NCBI RefSeq assembly: GCF_003480915.1
Contig: NZ_QUKD01000007.1
Span: 186,001 to 250,000 of the forward strand
DNA length: 64,000 bases
DNA from: Parabacteroides sp. TM07-1AC
GTDB taxonomy: Bacteria; Bacteroidota; Bacteroidia; Bacteroidales; Tannerellaceae
Direction of reading: 5' to 3'
Shown here: in pieces, positions 28,749 through 37,530 of the stretch
How positions within the stretch are numbered: the first letter of the stretch is position 1
Layout: each line of letters begins with the position of its first letter
Program-made: the position numbers and the translations under genes
Notes under the pieces: model-generated
Database searches by the model: none
What the model saw: the letters and a program-made list of their open reading frames with translations, nothing else
Told to the model about the DNA's origin: nothing

Positions 28749-29012
28749 GTTCTGTATGAACTCTGGCGTCTACCTTGAAAATTAAGCTTAGGAAGTATCA
28801 ATTTCTTTTGAAAGTCCTATGAACATGAATAAGGCCAATTCATATAAGTATGATACGATTTACTTCATGATACCATAACAGTACTTTCGACAGGGAAAAA
28901 ACAGATAAATAACTGTTCTTTTTTACAGGGACCTTGATTATTCGCTATTATAAATGTAGTATTTGTCGATAATTCTTATCTTTGCCCCAAACAACCAGAG
29001 TTCATACAGGAC
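28749..29012. promoter_or_regulatory. Candidate invertible promoter segment (inverton), apparently OFF
   Basis: Inverted repeats GTTCTGTATGAACTCTGG (28749-28766) and CCAGAGTTCATACAGGAC (28995-29012) match at 17 of 18 positions and bound 228 bp of AT-rich DNA. The left copy contains the dyad GAGTTC-N5-GAACTC, a recombinase-site-like symmetry. A TAnnTTTG box (28977-28984) sits 10 bases inside the right repeat, pointing right, away from the DUF4469 gene. Inversion would put it at about 28777-28784 pointing left, with transcription starting about 43 bases before the DUF4469 ATG. No recombinase gene is in the window. Confidence 0.6.
28977..28984 (+). promoter_or_regulatory. -7 box TATCTTTG inside the invertible segment
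   Basis: Exact TAnnTTTG match. No TTTG lies 19-21 bases upstream, so the -33 element is weak. In the given orientation it faces 29000-29250, where no well-supported plus-strand gene exists. Confidence 0.5.
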
Positions 29013-29041
29013 TAAGCTATTTTTACTAAAAATCAAATTTA

Positions 29042-29137
29042 GTGGATACCACCACACGAAAGAGGAAGTCTTGGCTGGTTTCAAACCATCAAATGGCACG
29101 TAAAGGTTATTTGAAAGGTACACCTATTGAAGATTGA
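29042..29137 (+). CDS. Possible 31-residue basic peptide or gene remnant
   Basis: A GTG-initiated frame (29042) of 31 codons ends at TGA 29135. It starts VDTTTRKRKSWLVSN and continues HQMARKGYLKGTPIED, with an internal ATG at 29093. It is strongly basic and reads like protein rather than random sequence, but there is no clear ribosome site. It is the only frame the right-facing promoter of the invertible segment could drive. It may be a remnant of a lost gene. Confidence 0.2.
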   Translation: MDTTTRKRKSWLVSNHQMARKGYLKGTPIED

Positions 29138-29184
29138 TCTATGAATTATAACATAAATCTTATATCATAAAGTATAAAAAAAGA

Positions 29185-29223
29185 ACTGTGTCGAAAGCGT
29201 TATTTAGCACTTTTCGATACAGT
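29185..29223 (-). terminator. Intrinsic terminator for malQ
   Basis: ACTGTGTCGAAA (29185-29196) pairs with TTTCGATACAGT (29212-29223), one G-T-type mismatch. On the minus strand the stem is followed by TTCTTTTTTTA, a U-run. It lies 25 bases past the malQ stop. Confidence 0.8.
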
Positions 29224-29247
29224 CCTCTGTAAGATGTTTTCCGACGT

Positions 29248-31935
29248 TTATCGCCTTTCAGACTTTCTAATCAATTCCGCTATTTTGTTGTTCAGACTGT
29301 CTGCCTCGATTAGTTTTTCCAACGGGATATGCATCCGGTAACGCCAGTAATGATTGGAATTGGCAGGTACATTGATCCGCTCCGATTCGATATCTTTCCT
29401 TTTTACCGTATCGTCGATGGCAAACCAATCCTGTAACGGGATAATGGTCAGCATGGAGTTTGTCGCCAGATGATTTTCCACAATACGGGAAGCAATCTCC
29501 GACGAACATTCTTCCGGTGCCTGTCCCTCATAATGTAATACATTATTATAATAGCGTTGTATCTTTTCCCGGTCTTCTTTCCACCAGTTCCGGAGTGGCG
29601 ACATATCATGCGTCGATGTCGTACAAACGGAATGATAAGGCAGATTATGCATATCGGTGAACTCACTCTGCGGACTCTTGGGCATCCGTTCTATTTCGAG
29701 ACTAAGGATCTGAAGTTTGTTCATGACATCGGGTACGGAATCAGGTATCATTCCCAAATCCTCACCGCACACCAACATATTGGTACTTCCAACCAATGGC
29801 GTCAGACGCTTAAATGCCTGTGCTTTCCAAAAATCGTTATGACGGTGATAGAAGAAGTCCCAATACAACTGGTCGAATGCATACTTATCGGAAGTATTCA
29901 ACTCACCGTACATATAAGAATGACTGGCGGAAATACGGGGATGATACTTTTCCTTTTCCTGCGGATCACGCAAAAACAGAACTTCATTGGCTATGGCAAA
30001 CAAACCCTGTTTTATCCGCAAAGAAACACCGTCTGTTTTACCGGAAAACAGGGTTTCAATCTTTCGTTGTGTATCGCAGAACGATTTCAAGACAAAATGA
30101 TTGGATGAAGACTGGGCCAGATAGGTTCCCTCCACTTCTTCAGCTAAATCGCCAAATAGTTCGGGCAGGAACTTCCGGTTAATATGCGGTGTCGTAAACC
30201 GGGCTTCGTTGAATACCATACCATATTGTTCTATCTCGTCCTCGGTAAGAGGTAAAGCCGGATTAAAATGACCGCAAAGTCCCTGGATATAATCCAACGG
30301 CACTTCCCATATACGGAAGAAACCTAATATATGGTCGATACGGAAGCAATCGAAATAGTCGCTCAACTTACGGAAACGTTTCTTCCACCAGGAGAAATTG
30401 TCTTTCTCCATGATATTCCAGTTATAAGTAGGGAATCCCCAGTTCTGTCCGTCCATAGAGAAGTCGTCGGGAGGTGCTCCGGCCTGACCGTTCATATTAA
30501 AATACTGCGGCTCCGTCCAGGCATCGATACTGGTCCGGTTCACTCCGATCGGAAGATCACCTTTCAGGACAATACCGTTTTTACGAGCATAGTCGGACAC
30601 CGACTTGAATTGTACATGGAGTATATATTGCAGAAAATAATAGAACGATATTTCCGGATATGCTCCACTGTCTTCCGAACATAATTCACGTATCTGAGAT
30701 TTATTATAGATCGCATTCTTATCCCATTTGTTAAAGTCGGACGTTCCATACTTTTCACGCAGATAGCTGTAAGCAGCATAAGGGACCAACCAGGATTGGT
30801 TCTGTTCAAAGAACTCCTGATATTCCGGAGTCGACAGAACAGACTGTCCTTCCTGACTGAAGAACTCACGGCAATAAGCCAGCTTATATCCTACTGCAAC
30901 TTCATAATCTACGAAGTCTTTTGCATTCAGTTCCTCTTGTTTTGCTTTATAGAAAGCGACACGACCTGCATCCTTCAGCTCTCCCAACTGCGGCAGACAG
31001 ATATACATCGGATGAAGGGCATACACGGAGATGGCACTATACGGATAAGAATCCATCCAGGTATGACTCATTGTCGTATCATTCATAGGCAATACCTGAA
31101 TAATACGCTGGCGGGTTTTCTTCGCCCAATCGACCAGCATCCGCAAGTCTCCCAGATCACCGACACCGAACCCTTGTTCGGAACGTAAAGAAAATACGGG
31201 GATAACTGTTCCCGCACACCGCCATAAAGGCAAATTATCACGGAAATACAATCCGGAGATCATTACCGTTTCTCCGAAATCCTGCGAAGGCAAGTCGAGT
31301 TTCCGGTTCTCATCTTCCTCCCAGTATAAAGGTTGATGTTTATCATTGTCATATACCAGGAATTTATATTCCAACGGATAAGTGATGTCATTCGCATCCA
31401 GGTCGATATGCCAGTCAGGAAATGTATCGCAACTAAGTATCAACGCTTTATCCGGATGCCAGTTTCCCAGACATTCCTGATTCCCGGTAATGGCAATACT
31501 TTGCGATTTCTCAACACGAGGGGCAGATATCTTAATGGTCAGTTTCTTTCCGCTTTTTACAACTCTTTCATATGTATTGCAGGGATGTGCAAACAGGCTT
31601 TTGGTAAAAGCCGAAGAGTAAAAGGCCAGATTAGCCGGACGTATCTGCCAGTAATCATATAGCGTATAATGATTGGCATGTCCTTCAAATGTTACCTGAT
31701 GATTTTTCTCCCATTCTTCAAATATCTGTTTGTCGTTTATACTTAAAAAGTAGCGATATTCTATGGTCTGCTGAGGCGATGTAAGTTCCAGCTCAAGCTG
31801 CCAGTTTCCATCCCCTTTGTAGTTCATTTCTTTCGCCAAAGCAGGCTCCCATGAGCCAAGCTCGGGAATAGATCCAACCACACATAACTTCTGACCCCAA
31901 ACGGTATGGAAGTTTATATTAAAGGTGACTTTCAT
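29248..31935 (-). CDS. malQ: 4-alpha-glucanotransferase (amylomaltase, GH77) with starch-binding domains
   Basis: An 895-residue enzyme that transfers alpha-1,4-glucan segments between maltodextrins and releases glucose. Two N-terminal CBM20-like domains (about 1-105 and 130-235; VTFNINFHTVWGQKLCVVGSIPELGSW, and QSIAITGNQECLGNWHPDKAL) precede the GH77 barrel. Catalytic motifs are SYPYSAISVYALHPMYI, CFRIDHILGFFRIWE (nucleophile Asp) and VCGEDLGMIP (acid/base Glu), and STHDMSPLRNWW. No signal peptide, so cytoplasmic. An alternative ATG at 31944 adds three residues. The CBM20-GH77 architecture is the DPE2-like form common in Bacteroidales. Confidence 0.92.
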   Translation of the reverse strand: MKVTFNINFHTVWGQKLCVVGSIPELGSWEPALAKEMNYKGDGNWQLELELTSPQQTIEYRYFLSINDKQIFEEWEKNHQVTFEGHANHYTLYDYWQIRPANLAFYSSAFTKSLFAHPCNTYERVVKSGKKLTIKISAPRVEKSQSIAITGNQECLGNWHPDKALILSCDTFPDWHIDLDANDITYPLEYKFLVYDNDKHQPLYWEEDENRKLDLPSQDFGETVMISGLYFRDNLPLWRCAGTVIPVFSLRSEQGFGVGDLGDLRMLVDWAKKTRQRIIQVLPMNDTTMSHTWMDSYPYSAISVYALHPMYICLPQLGELKDAGRVAFYKAKQEELNAKDFVDYEVAVGYKLAYCREFFSQEGQSVLSTPEYQEFFEQNQSWLVPYAAYSYLREKYGTSDFNKWDKNAIYNKSQIRELCSEDSGAYPEISFYYFLQYILHVQFKSVSDYARKNGIVLKGDLPIGVNRTSIDAWTEPQYFNMNGQAGAPPDDFSMDGQNWGFPTYNWNIMEKDNFSWWKKRFRKLSDYFDCFRIDHILGFFRIWEVPLDYIQGLCGHFNPALPLTEDEIEQYGMVFNEARFTTPHINRKFLPELFGDLAEEVEGTYLAQSSSNHFVLKSFCDTQRKIETLFSGKTDGVSLRIKQGLFAIANEVLFLRDPQEKEKYHPRISASHSYMYGELNTSDKYAFDQLYWDFFYHRHNDFWKAQAFKRLTPLVGSTNMLVCGEDLGMIPDSVPDVMNKLQILSLEIERMPKSPQSEFTDMHNLPYHSVCTTSTHDMSPLRNWWKEDREKIQRYYNNVLHYEGQAPEECSSEIASRIVENHLATNSMLTIIPLQDWFAIDDTVKRKDIESERINVPANSNHYWRYRMHIPLEKLIEADSLNNKIAELIRKSERR

Positions 31936-31985
31936 GTGTATCAAATTTAGTTCCGGCCACGAAGATATGAAATTAATTGAAAATT

Positions 31986-32059
31986 GAGAATTGAAAATTG
32001 AAAATTAAAGGAAGAAAGCACCTTCTTCTCTCATTTTCAATTTTCAATTTTCAATTCTC
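31986..32059. repeat. Perfect 21-bp inverted repeat of AATTGAAA units
   Basis: Arms at 31986-32006 and 32039-32059 are perfect complements, built from tandem (A)ATTGAAA units beginning GAGAATTGAAAATTG. The 32-base loop is AAGGAAGAAAGC-like. It lies between the nrdJ stop (32067) and the malQ start, so it can fold in the nrdJ transcript as a terminator. The simple composition also fits a dispersed intergenic repeat. Confidence 0.75.
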
Positions 32060-32066
32060 ATTTCCA

Positions 32067-34604
32067 TCATCCGCACTTTGAAGCTCCGCAGTTTGTACAG
32101 ATCAGGCACCCTTCCTGATAGATAAGGGTTTCCAGACCGCAGTTCGGACATTTCTGTCCTTTTGCTTCCGTACCGTTCGGCAGATATTTCTTCAAGGCAC
32201 GTTCAACACCGTTCTTCCAGGTATTGATCGATTCATTATTCAGTTCCATTCCCTGAACCAGCTTGATAACCTGGTCGATAGGCATACCGTAACGTAATAC
32301 TCCGGAGATCAGTTTTGCATAGTTCCAAAACTCAGGATCGAACTTTCCGTCCAAACCTTCGATGGTCATCTTATAACCACGTTTATTCTTGAACTGGAAG
32401 TCATAATGTTTCTTTCCATCTTCATCGTAGCTCTTGATGATCGTACCTTTAGAAACATTCTTCGGCAACATAATACCTTCATCATCATCTGCAAGCCCGG
32501 TAAAGATCTCATACGGACGACCGTTCAGCAAACCGACGAAAGCGATCCACTTCTCACGATTATTCTGGAATTTAACCACATCGGCTTCCAGTTCACGCGG
32601 ACGTGTTGAAACGATCACCGGCGGTTCCATACAGTTGCAATCGTCTTTCTTCTTCTTTTCGGTTGCCAGCAATACACCGGAACGTGAACCGTCACGATAA
32701 ACCGTACAGCCTTTACAGCCGCACTTCCATGCTTCAACATACAGAGAATCCACCAATTCTTCCGACACGTCAGCCGGCAAGTTGATGGTTACACTGATAG
32801 AATGGTCTACCCACTTCTGAATACGTCCCTGCATGCGGACTTTCTGCAACCAGTCCACATCATTCGATGTAGCCTTATAGTATGGTGATTTAGCAACCAG
32901 CTCATCAATTTCCTCCTGGGAATATTTCTTAGTAACGGAATAACCGTTGGCCTGCATCCAGGTAACAAACTTATGATGGAATACTACATATTCTTCAAAT
33001 GCATCTCCTGTCTCATCCACAAAATCGACACGGGCTTCCGCATCATTCGGATTTACTTTCCGACGGCGTCTATATACCGGAAGGAATACAGGTTCGATAC
33101 CGGAAGTTGTCTGTGTCATCAAACTGGTCGTACCAGTCGGAGCAATCGTCAGACAGGCAATGTTACGACGACCGTATTTCAGCATATCGGCGTACAGTTC
33201 CGGATCAGCCTCACGCAGACGGTTAATGAACGGATTTTTCTCTTCACGTTTTGAATCGTAAATTTCGAAAGCTCCACGCTCTTTCGCCATCATTACCGAT
33301 GAACGGTAAGCTGCCAAAGCTAATGTTTTTTGGATCTTCTCTGCACATTCCGTAGCCTCTTCTGTTCCGTAACGCAGACCTAAAGCGGCAATCATATCGC
33401 CCTCAGCTGTGATACCCACACCTGTACGACGTCCCTGCAATGTCTTCTTCTGGATCTTTTCCCACAAATGACGTTCAGTTTCCTTCACTTCCATCGATTC
33501 CGGATCAGAGTCGATCTTTTCCAGGATCTTTTCGATCTTTTCTGATTCCAGATCGATAATGTCATCCATAATACGCTGTGCCAGTTCTACATGCTTTTTA
33601 AACAGATCATAGTCAAAATAAGCATCTTTTGTAAACGGATTCACAACATAAGAATAAAGATTGATAGCCAGCAAACGGCAGCTATCATACGGACAAAGAG
33701 GTATTTCACCACAAGGGTTCGTAGAAACCGTACGGAAACCAAGATCTGCATACGAATCCGGAACTGATTCACGAAGAATTGTATCCCAGAATAATACACC
33801 GGGTTCAGCAGACTTCCATGCGTTATGGATAATCTTCTTCCACAAAGCCGGTGCGTCAATTTCTTTCACCGTTGTCGGATCATTCGAATCGATCGGGTAT
33901 TGTTGTTTATACGGACTGCCGCTAACCACAGCATTCATAAAATCATCGTCAATCTTTACAGATACATTGGCACCTGTGACTTTGCCTTCTGTCATTTTTG
34001 CATCGATGAAAGACTCCGAATCCGGATGTTTGATCGATACACTTAACATTAACGCACCACGACGCCCATCCTGTGCAACCTCACGTGTCGAATTGGAATA
34101 ACGTTCCATAAACGGCACCAATCCTGTCGATGTCAATGCAGAGTTCTTCACAGGAGAGCCTTTCGGACGGATATGAGACAAGTCATGTCCTACACCTCCG
34201 CGGCGCTTCATTAACTGAACCTGTTCTTCATCAACACGGATAATTGCCCCGTATGAGTCTGCTGATCCATCCAATCCTATAACAAAACAATTAGAGAGTG
34301 AGGCAATCTGGTAGTCATTGCCAATTCCCGTCATCGGACTTCCCTGAGGAACGATGTAACGGAAATGATCAAATAGGTCATAAAGTTCCTGCTCCGATAA
34401 TGGATTAGGATACTTTTTCTCAACACGAGCAATTTCATTAGCTAACCTATGGTGCATATCTACGGGAGATTCCTCATAAATATTCCCGAATGCATCCTTC
34501 AAGGCATACTTGTTTACCCATACTTTAGCGGCAAGCTCATCGCCTGTAAAGTACTCCAGTGAAGCTTTAAAAGCTTCATCGAATGTGTAAGTTTTATGGT
34601 TCAC
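32067..34604 (-). CDS. nrdJ: Class II adenosylcobalamin-dependent ribonucleotide reductase
   Basis: An 845-residue B12-dependent enzyme that reduces ribonucleotides to deoxyribonucleotides. Class II markers: VPQGSPMTGIGNDYQIASLSNC (first redox Cys), the radical-site STNPCGEIPLCPYDSC, and the phosphate-binding CLTIAPTGTTSLMTQTTSG. The C-terminus has a CPNCGLETLIYQEGC...CTNCGASKCG Zn-ribbon/redox tail. Complete length. A TATATTTG promoter lies about 80 bases upstream; I see no B12-riboswitch core in the 255-base upstream gap. Confidence 0.93.
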   Translation of the reverse strand: MNHKTYTFDEAFKASLEYFTGDELAAKVWVNKYALKDAFGNIYEESPVDMHHRLANEIARVEKKYPNPLSEQELYDLFDHFRYIVPQGSPMTGIGNDYQIASLSNCFVIGLDGSADSYGAIIRVDEEQVQLMKRRGGVGHDLSHIRPKGSPVKNSALTSTGLVPFMERYSNSTREVAQDGRRGALMLSVSIKHPDSESFIDAKMTEGKVTGANVSVKIDDDFMNAVVSGSPYKQQYPIDSNDPTTVKEIDAPALWKKIIHNAWKSAEPGVLFWDTILRESVPDSYADLGFRTVSTNPCGEIPLCPYDSCRLLAINLYSYVVNPFTKDAYFDYDLFKKHVELAQRIMDDIIDLESEKIEKILEKIDSDPESMEVKETERHLWEKIQKKTLQGRRTGVGITAEGDMIAALGLRYGTEEATECAEKIQKTLALAAYRSSVMMAKERGAFEIYDSKREEKNPFINRLREADPELYADMLKYGRRNIACLTIAPTGTTSLMTQTTSGIEPVFLPVYRRRRKVNPNDAEARVDFVDETGDAFEEYVVFHHKFVTWMQANGYSVTKKYSQEEIDELVAKSPYYKATSNDVDWLQKVRMQGRIQKWVDHSISVTINLPADVSEELVDSLYVEAWKCGCKGCTVYRDGSRSGVLLATEKKKKDDCNCMEPPVIVSTRPRELEADVVKFQNNREKWIAFVGLLNGRPYEIFTGLADDDEGIMLPKNVSKGTIIKSYDEDGKKHYDFQFKNKRGYKMTIEGLDGKFDPEFWNYAKLISGVLRYGMPIDQVIKLVQGMELNNESINTWKNGVERALKKYLPNGTEAKGQKCPNCGLETLIYQEGCLICTNCGASKCG

Positions 34605-34684
34605 GATAAATACTGTATTAATAATAGTGCAAGTTTAAGAATACTTTATTTATTGACCAAATTATTCAAGAACTAAAATCAAAA

Positions 34685-34692
34685 CAAATATA
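34685..34692 (-). promoter_or_regulatory. -7 box TATATTTG for nrdJ
   Basis: Matches TAnnTTTG on the minus strand and implies a leader of about 74 bases. No -33 TTTG at the right distance. Confidence 0.45.
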
Positions 34693-34807
34693 AGGTTTTC
34701 CATTTCATTTTATACACCATATGATTATCAATAAAATAACTTTTTACATCATCAAATTTATTTTCCAAAAAGAAAACATCGACAAATCCTATGTTTTCCA
34801 AAACAGA

Positions 34808-34837
34808 AAAGGATGCTATAAAAATAACATCCTTTTT
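34808..34837 (-). terminator. Intrinsic terminator for dnaA
   Basis: AAAAGGATG (34808-34816) pairs with CATCCTTTTT (34829-34838), 22 bases after the dnaA stop. U-rich on the minus strand after the stem. Confidence 0.75.
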
Positions 34838-34859
34838 AATCTTTATATGTAGAGATTTA

Positions 34860-36257
34860 TTAGCCTCTCAACTTCACTTCGATCTCTTCTACTGAAGAAC
34901 GAAAAGATTTACTCGTTTCCATCTGATCTTTGATCGTTTTACATGCATGCAGTACAGTTGCGTGATCTTTCTTTCCGACAATCTTACCGATGTGAGAGAA
35001 TGAACAATCCGTATATTTTTTGGCAAGATACATCGTTATCTGTCGAGCCTGTACTATTTCGCGTTTTCTGGAACGGGTCTGAATAACCGCCTGGTCCAAA
35101 TTGAAATAATTACAAACTATCTCCTGGATCATCTGAACAGAAAGCTGCTTCTTTTCCAAGCGAACAGCCTGACTAACGACACGCTTAGTCAAAGGCAGAT
35201 CTATTTCCTTATTATTGATAACAGCATTTGCCATCAACGAAACAAGAATTCCTTCCAGGTCACGAACATTTTCCGTTACATTATTTGCAATGAAGTTAAA
35301 TACCTCATCCGGAATAACGATACCGTCATGGTTGATCTTATTCTTTAGGATTTTCTTTCTAAGATCCAAGTCCGGACGACTTAACTCAGCAGTAAGTCCC
35401 CATTTCAGACGGGTGATCAATCTCTCTTCCATACCCTGCAGGTCGACAGGAGCCTTATCCGAAGTAAGGATCAACTGCTTACCTAACTGATGGAGGTGAT
35501 TGAATATATGAAAGAATGTATTCTGAGTCTTATCCATACCGATCAATTCCTGGATATCATCCAGCAACAACACGTCGATATTTTGATAAAAATTCAAGAA
35601 GTCATTCGTCGTATTTTTACGGATCGCGTCAGTAAACTGTACACGAAACAAGTGGGAAGAAACATATAACACCTTCTTTTCCGGATGGAGTTCGCGGATA
35701 CGGGTTCCTATAGCATGACACAAATGTGTCTTTCCAACGCCAGACGGTCCGAAAATGAACAGCGGATTAAATGTTGTTTTTCCGGGATTCTGAGCGACGG
35801 CTTCACCAGCTGTACGCACCAACTTATTACTGGTTCCTTCAAAATAGTTATCAAAGTTATACTTGGGATTCAATTGAGGATCTAAATCCTGCGGTGCAGT
35901 TTGAATAAATGGATTAGGAGCCTTATTTGCATCTTTGGGAGTTATTTTCTTTACTGCTACTGAACCATTTTCTGCCGGATAATCCACCGTACCACCAGTT
36001 GTCTTATCTACCATCACACGGTAGTTAAGTATTGTACCCTGACCAATCACACGATACAATGTAACTTTCAGTACATTGACGTATTTCTCTTCTAGATATT
36101 CATAAAAGAACTGGCTTGGCACCTGGATCGTGAACTTATTATCCTCGTAGGATAACGGGACGATCGGCATGAACCATGTGTTAAAAGCGGCCTCCGGCAC
36201 GATGTCTTTTATGACAGCGAGGCATTTATTCCACAATGTCTGATATTCAGTTTGCAT
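34860..36257 (-). CDS. dnaA: Chromosomal replication initiator DnaA
   Basis: A 465-residue replication initiator. Domain I (1-85, [22 protein letters not shown]) is followed by a linker, the AAA+ domain with Walker [19 protein letters not shown] and Walker [11 protein letters not shown], sensor [24 protein letters not shown], and the domain IV signature [15 protein letters not shown] for DnaA-box binding. Complete. It stands alone, with 365 bases of AT-rich DNA upstream and its own terminator downstream. Confidence 0.95.
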   Translation of the reverse strand: MQTEYQTLWNKCLAVIKDIVPEAAFNTWFMPIVPLSYEDNKFTIQVPSQFFYEYLEEKYVNVLKVTLYRVIGQGTILNYRVMVDKTTGGTVDYPAENGSVAVKKITPKDANKAPNPFIQTAPQDLDPQLNPKYNFDNYFEGTSNKLVRTAGEAVAQNPGKTTFNPLFIFGPSGVGKTHLCHAIGTRIRELHPEKKVLYVSSHLFRVQFTDAIRKNTTNDFLNFYQNIDVLLLDDIQELIGMDKTQNTFFHIFNHLHQLGKQLILTSDKAPVDLQGMEERLITRLKWGLTAELSRPDLDLRKKILKNKINHDGIVIPDEVFNFIANNVTENVRDLEGILVSLMANAVINNKEIDLPLTKRVVSQAVRLEKKQLSVQMIQEIVCNYFNLDQAVIQTRSRKREIVQARQITMYLAKKYTDCSFSHIGKIVGKKDHATVLHACKTIKDQMETSKSFRSSVEEIEVKLRG

Positions 36258-36622
36258 GATTTATTACTCTCCCAACTATACTTTTTTATTTTTCCGACTA
36301 CAAAGTTTAGAAATTAATTCGTAAAAAAAAAGTGCCGAATTATTTGGTTCTTTTGAATGTTTAATATCCCATTTACTTTCAAGCAGTTATAAAAATAAAA
36401 CTGATTTACAGCCACTTACATACTTATCTATTCACGAAGCCTTTATTTTGGGGCACTTTTATTAACTACGCTATCCCACTGTTTTCCATGCAAAAGGACC
36501 TATAGAGTAAGTTACTTTCCTCTATCTAAAGGCCTTATGCATGCCTACAATTATGTATATATATATTTTTCCTTAATTGGAAAATTTCTAAATAAGATTA
36601 GACTCTTTAATCATCTTTTTGG
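36258..36622. other. AT-rich gap upstream of dnaA; nothing firm identified
   Basis: I looked for DnaA boxes (TTATNCACA) on both strands and found none convincing, so there is no sequence support for oriC here. A 9-bp inverted pair AAAAGTGCC (36328) / GGCACTTTT (36452) is present but widely spaced. CAAAGTTTA near 36301 is an off-consensus candidate for a dnaA -7 box. Confidence 0.5.
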
Positions 36623-37507
36623 TCAAAAAACAGAAAAATGAACATATCTTTTCGGATTCTGCTTCAGATCCAGCAACAACCTGGAAGCATTCAGCATCGT
36701 ACTATCCAAATTATTATATAAACTCCTGTCATTCAACAATAAGCCCAATGTATTATCCTTCTGATTCAGCTTGTTTGTAGTTAGTTGCAGGTTCGCCAAA
36801 GTTGCATTGATCGAATTGACCGTGGTGGCCAAATCCAGCTCCTTCAATCCGGAACTCACTTCATTAAAATTACCGGTTATTACTTTCAGGTCAGAAACGA
36901 TACCCGGAACATCTTTACTCAGCAAACTATTCAGTTGGCGGGTGGAAACCTCCAGATTCCCTGTGGTCTTCGCAATATGATCCAGGGACTGAGATATTGC
37001 CGGATGATTGATCAAGGCCTGTAAGCCGCCCAATATCGAATCCAGCTTAGGCAAAAGCACTTCTACCCCCGGCAAGATCTTTTCCTGTACGGCCTGCATC
37101 ATATCCTCCTCCATGCGCCCCTCGATTGTAGCACCTGGTTTCAAATAGTCTTGTACATATTTATTTAGATGAATATGAAGCTCTCCACCACTTAAAAGCG
37201 TCTTTATAATAGTTATATAACTCCCTGAAGTCAACCGCATCTCATCGTCAAGGCTGATCTCAACCGTTATTTTATCAGTATTCTCATAATCATAAACAAT
37301 ACTTCTCACCAACCCCACTTTAAAACCGTCAATGAAAACAGGACTAGAGACTGTTACATCTTTTACATTATGAAATGTGACAAAATAATGATTTACCGGT
37401 TTAAATAAATTTATACCTTTCAGATAATTAATCCCGAAATAAAGCAATGCCAGACTGACTATACTCACAAGTCCGATCTTTGCCTCTTTGGTCAATATAC
37501 TTTTCAT
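36623..37507 (-). CDS. MlaD/MCE-domain protein
   Basis: A 294-residue protein with one N-terminal membrane anchor (residues 12-31) and an MCE domain (about 38-115: YFVTFHNVKDVTVSSPVFIDGFKVGLVRSI), then a long helical tail with an LLNDRSLYNNLDSTMLNASRLLLDLKQNP ending typical of the Bacteroidetes form. MCE proteins form hexamers carrying lipids across the periplasm. No MlaE permease or MlaF ATPase is adjacent; they must be elsewhere. It follows the amidase by 23 bases. Confidence 0.88.
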   Translation of the reverse strand: MKSILTKEAKIGLVSIVSLALLYFGINYLKGINLFKPVNHYFVTFHNVKDVTVSSPVFIDGFKVGLVRSIVYDYENTDKITVEISLDDEMRLTSGSYITIIKTLLSGGELHIHLNKYVQDYLKPGATIEGRMEEDMMQAVQEKILPGVEVLLPKLDSILGGLQALINHPAISQSLDHIAKTTGNLEVSTRQLNSLLSKDVPGIVSDLKVITGNFNEVSSGLKELDLATTVNSINATLANLQLTTNKLNQKDNTLGLLLNDRSLYNNLDSTMLNASRLLLDLKQNPKRYVHFSVF

Positions 37508-37530
37508 CCCTTTAAATTATATGTTTCTCT

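Noticed and set aside
28767..28994. Insertion sequence between the inverted repeats
   Set aside because: Too short at 228 bp, no transposase frame and no target-site duplication; a promoter inside fits an invertible segment better.
34605..34859. Cobalamin riboswitch upstream of nrdJ
   Set aside because: No B12-box core (GCCACTG-type) seen; the gap is AT-rich with only a promoter box and the dnaA terminator.
36258..36622. oriC upstream of dnaA
   Set aside because: AT-rich, but no convincing TTATNCACA-type DnaA boxes were found on either strand.
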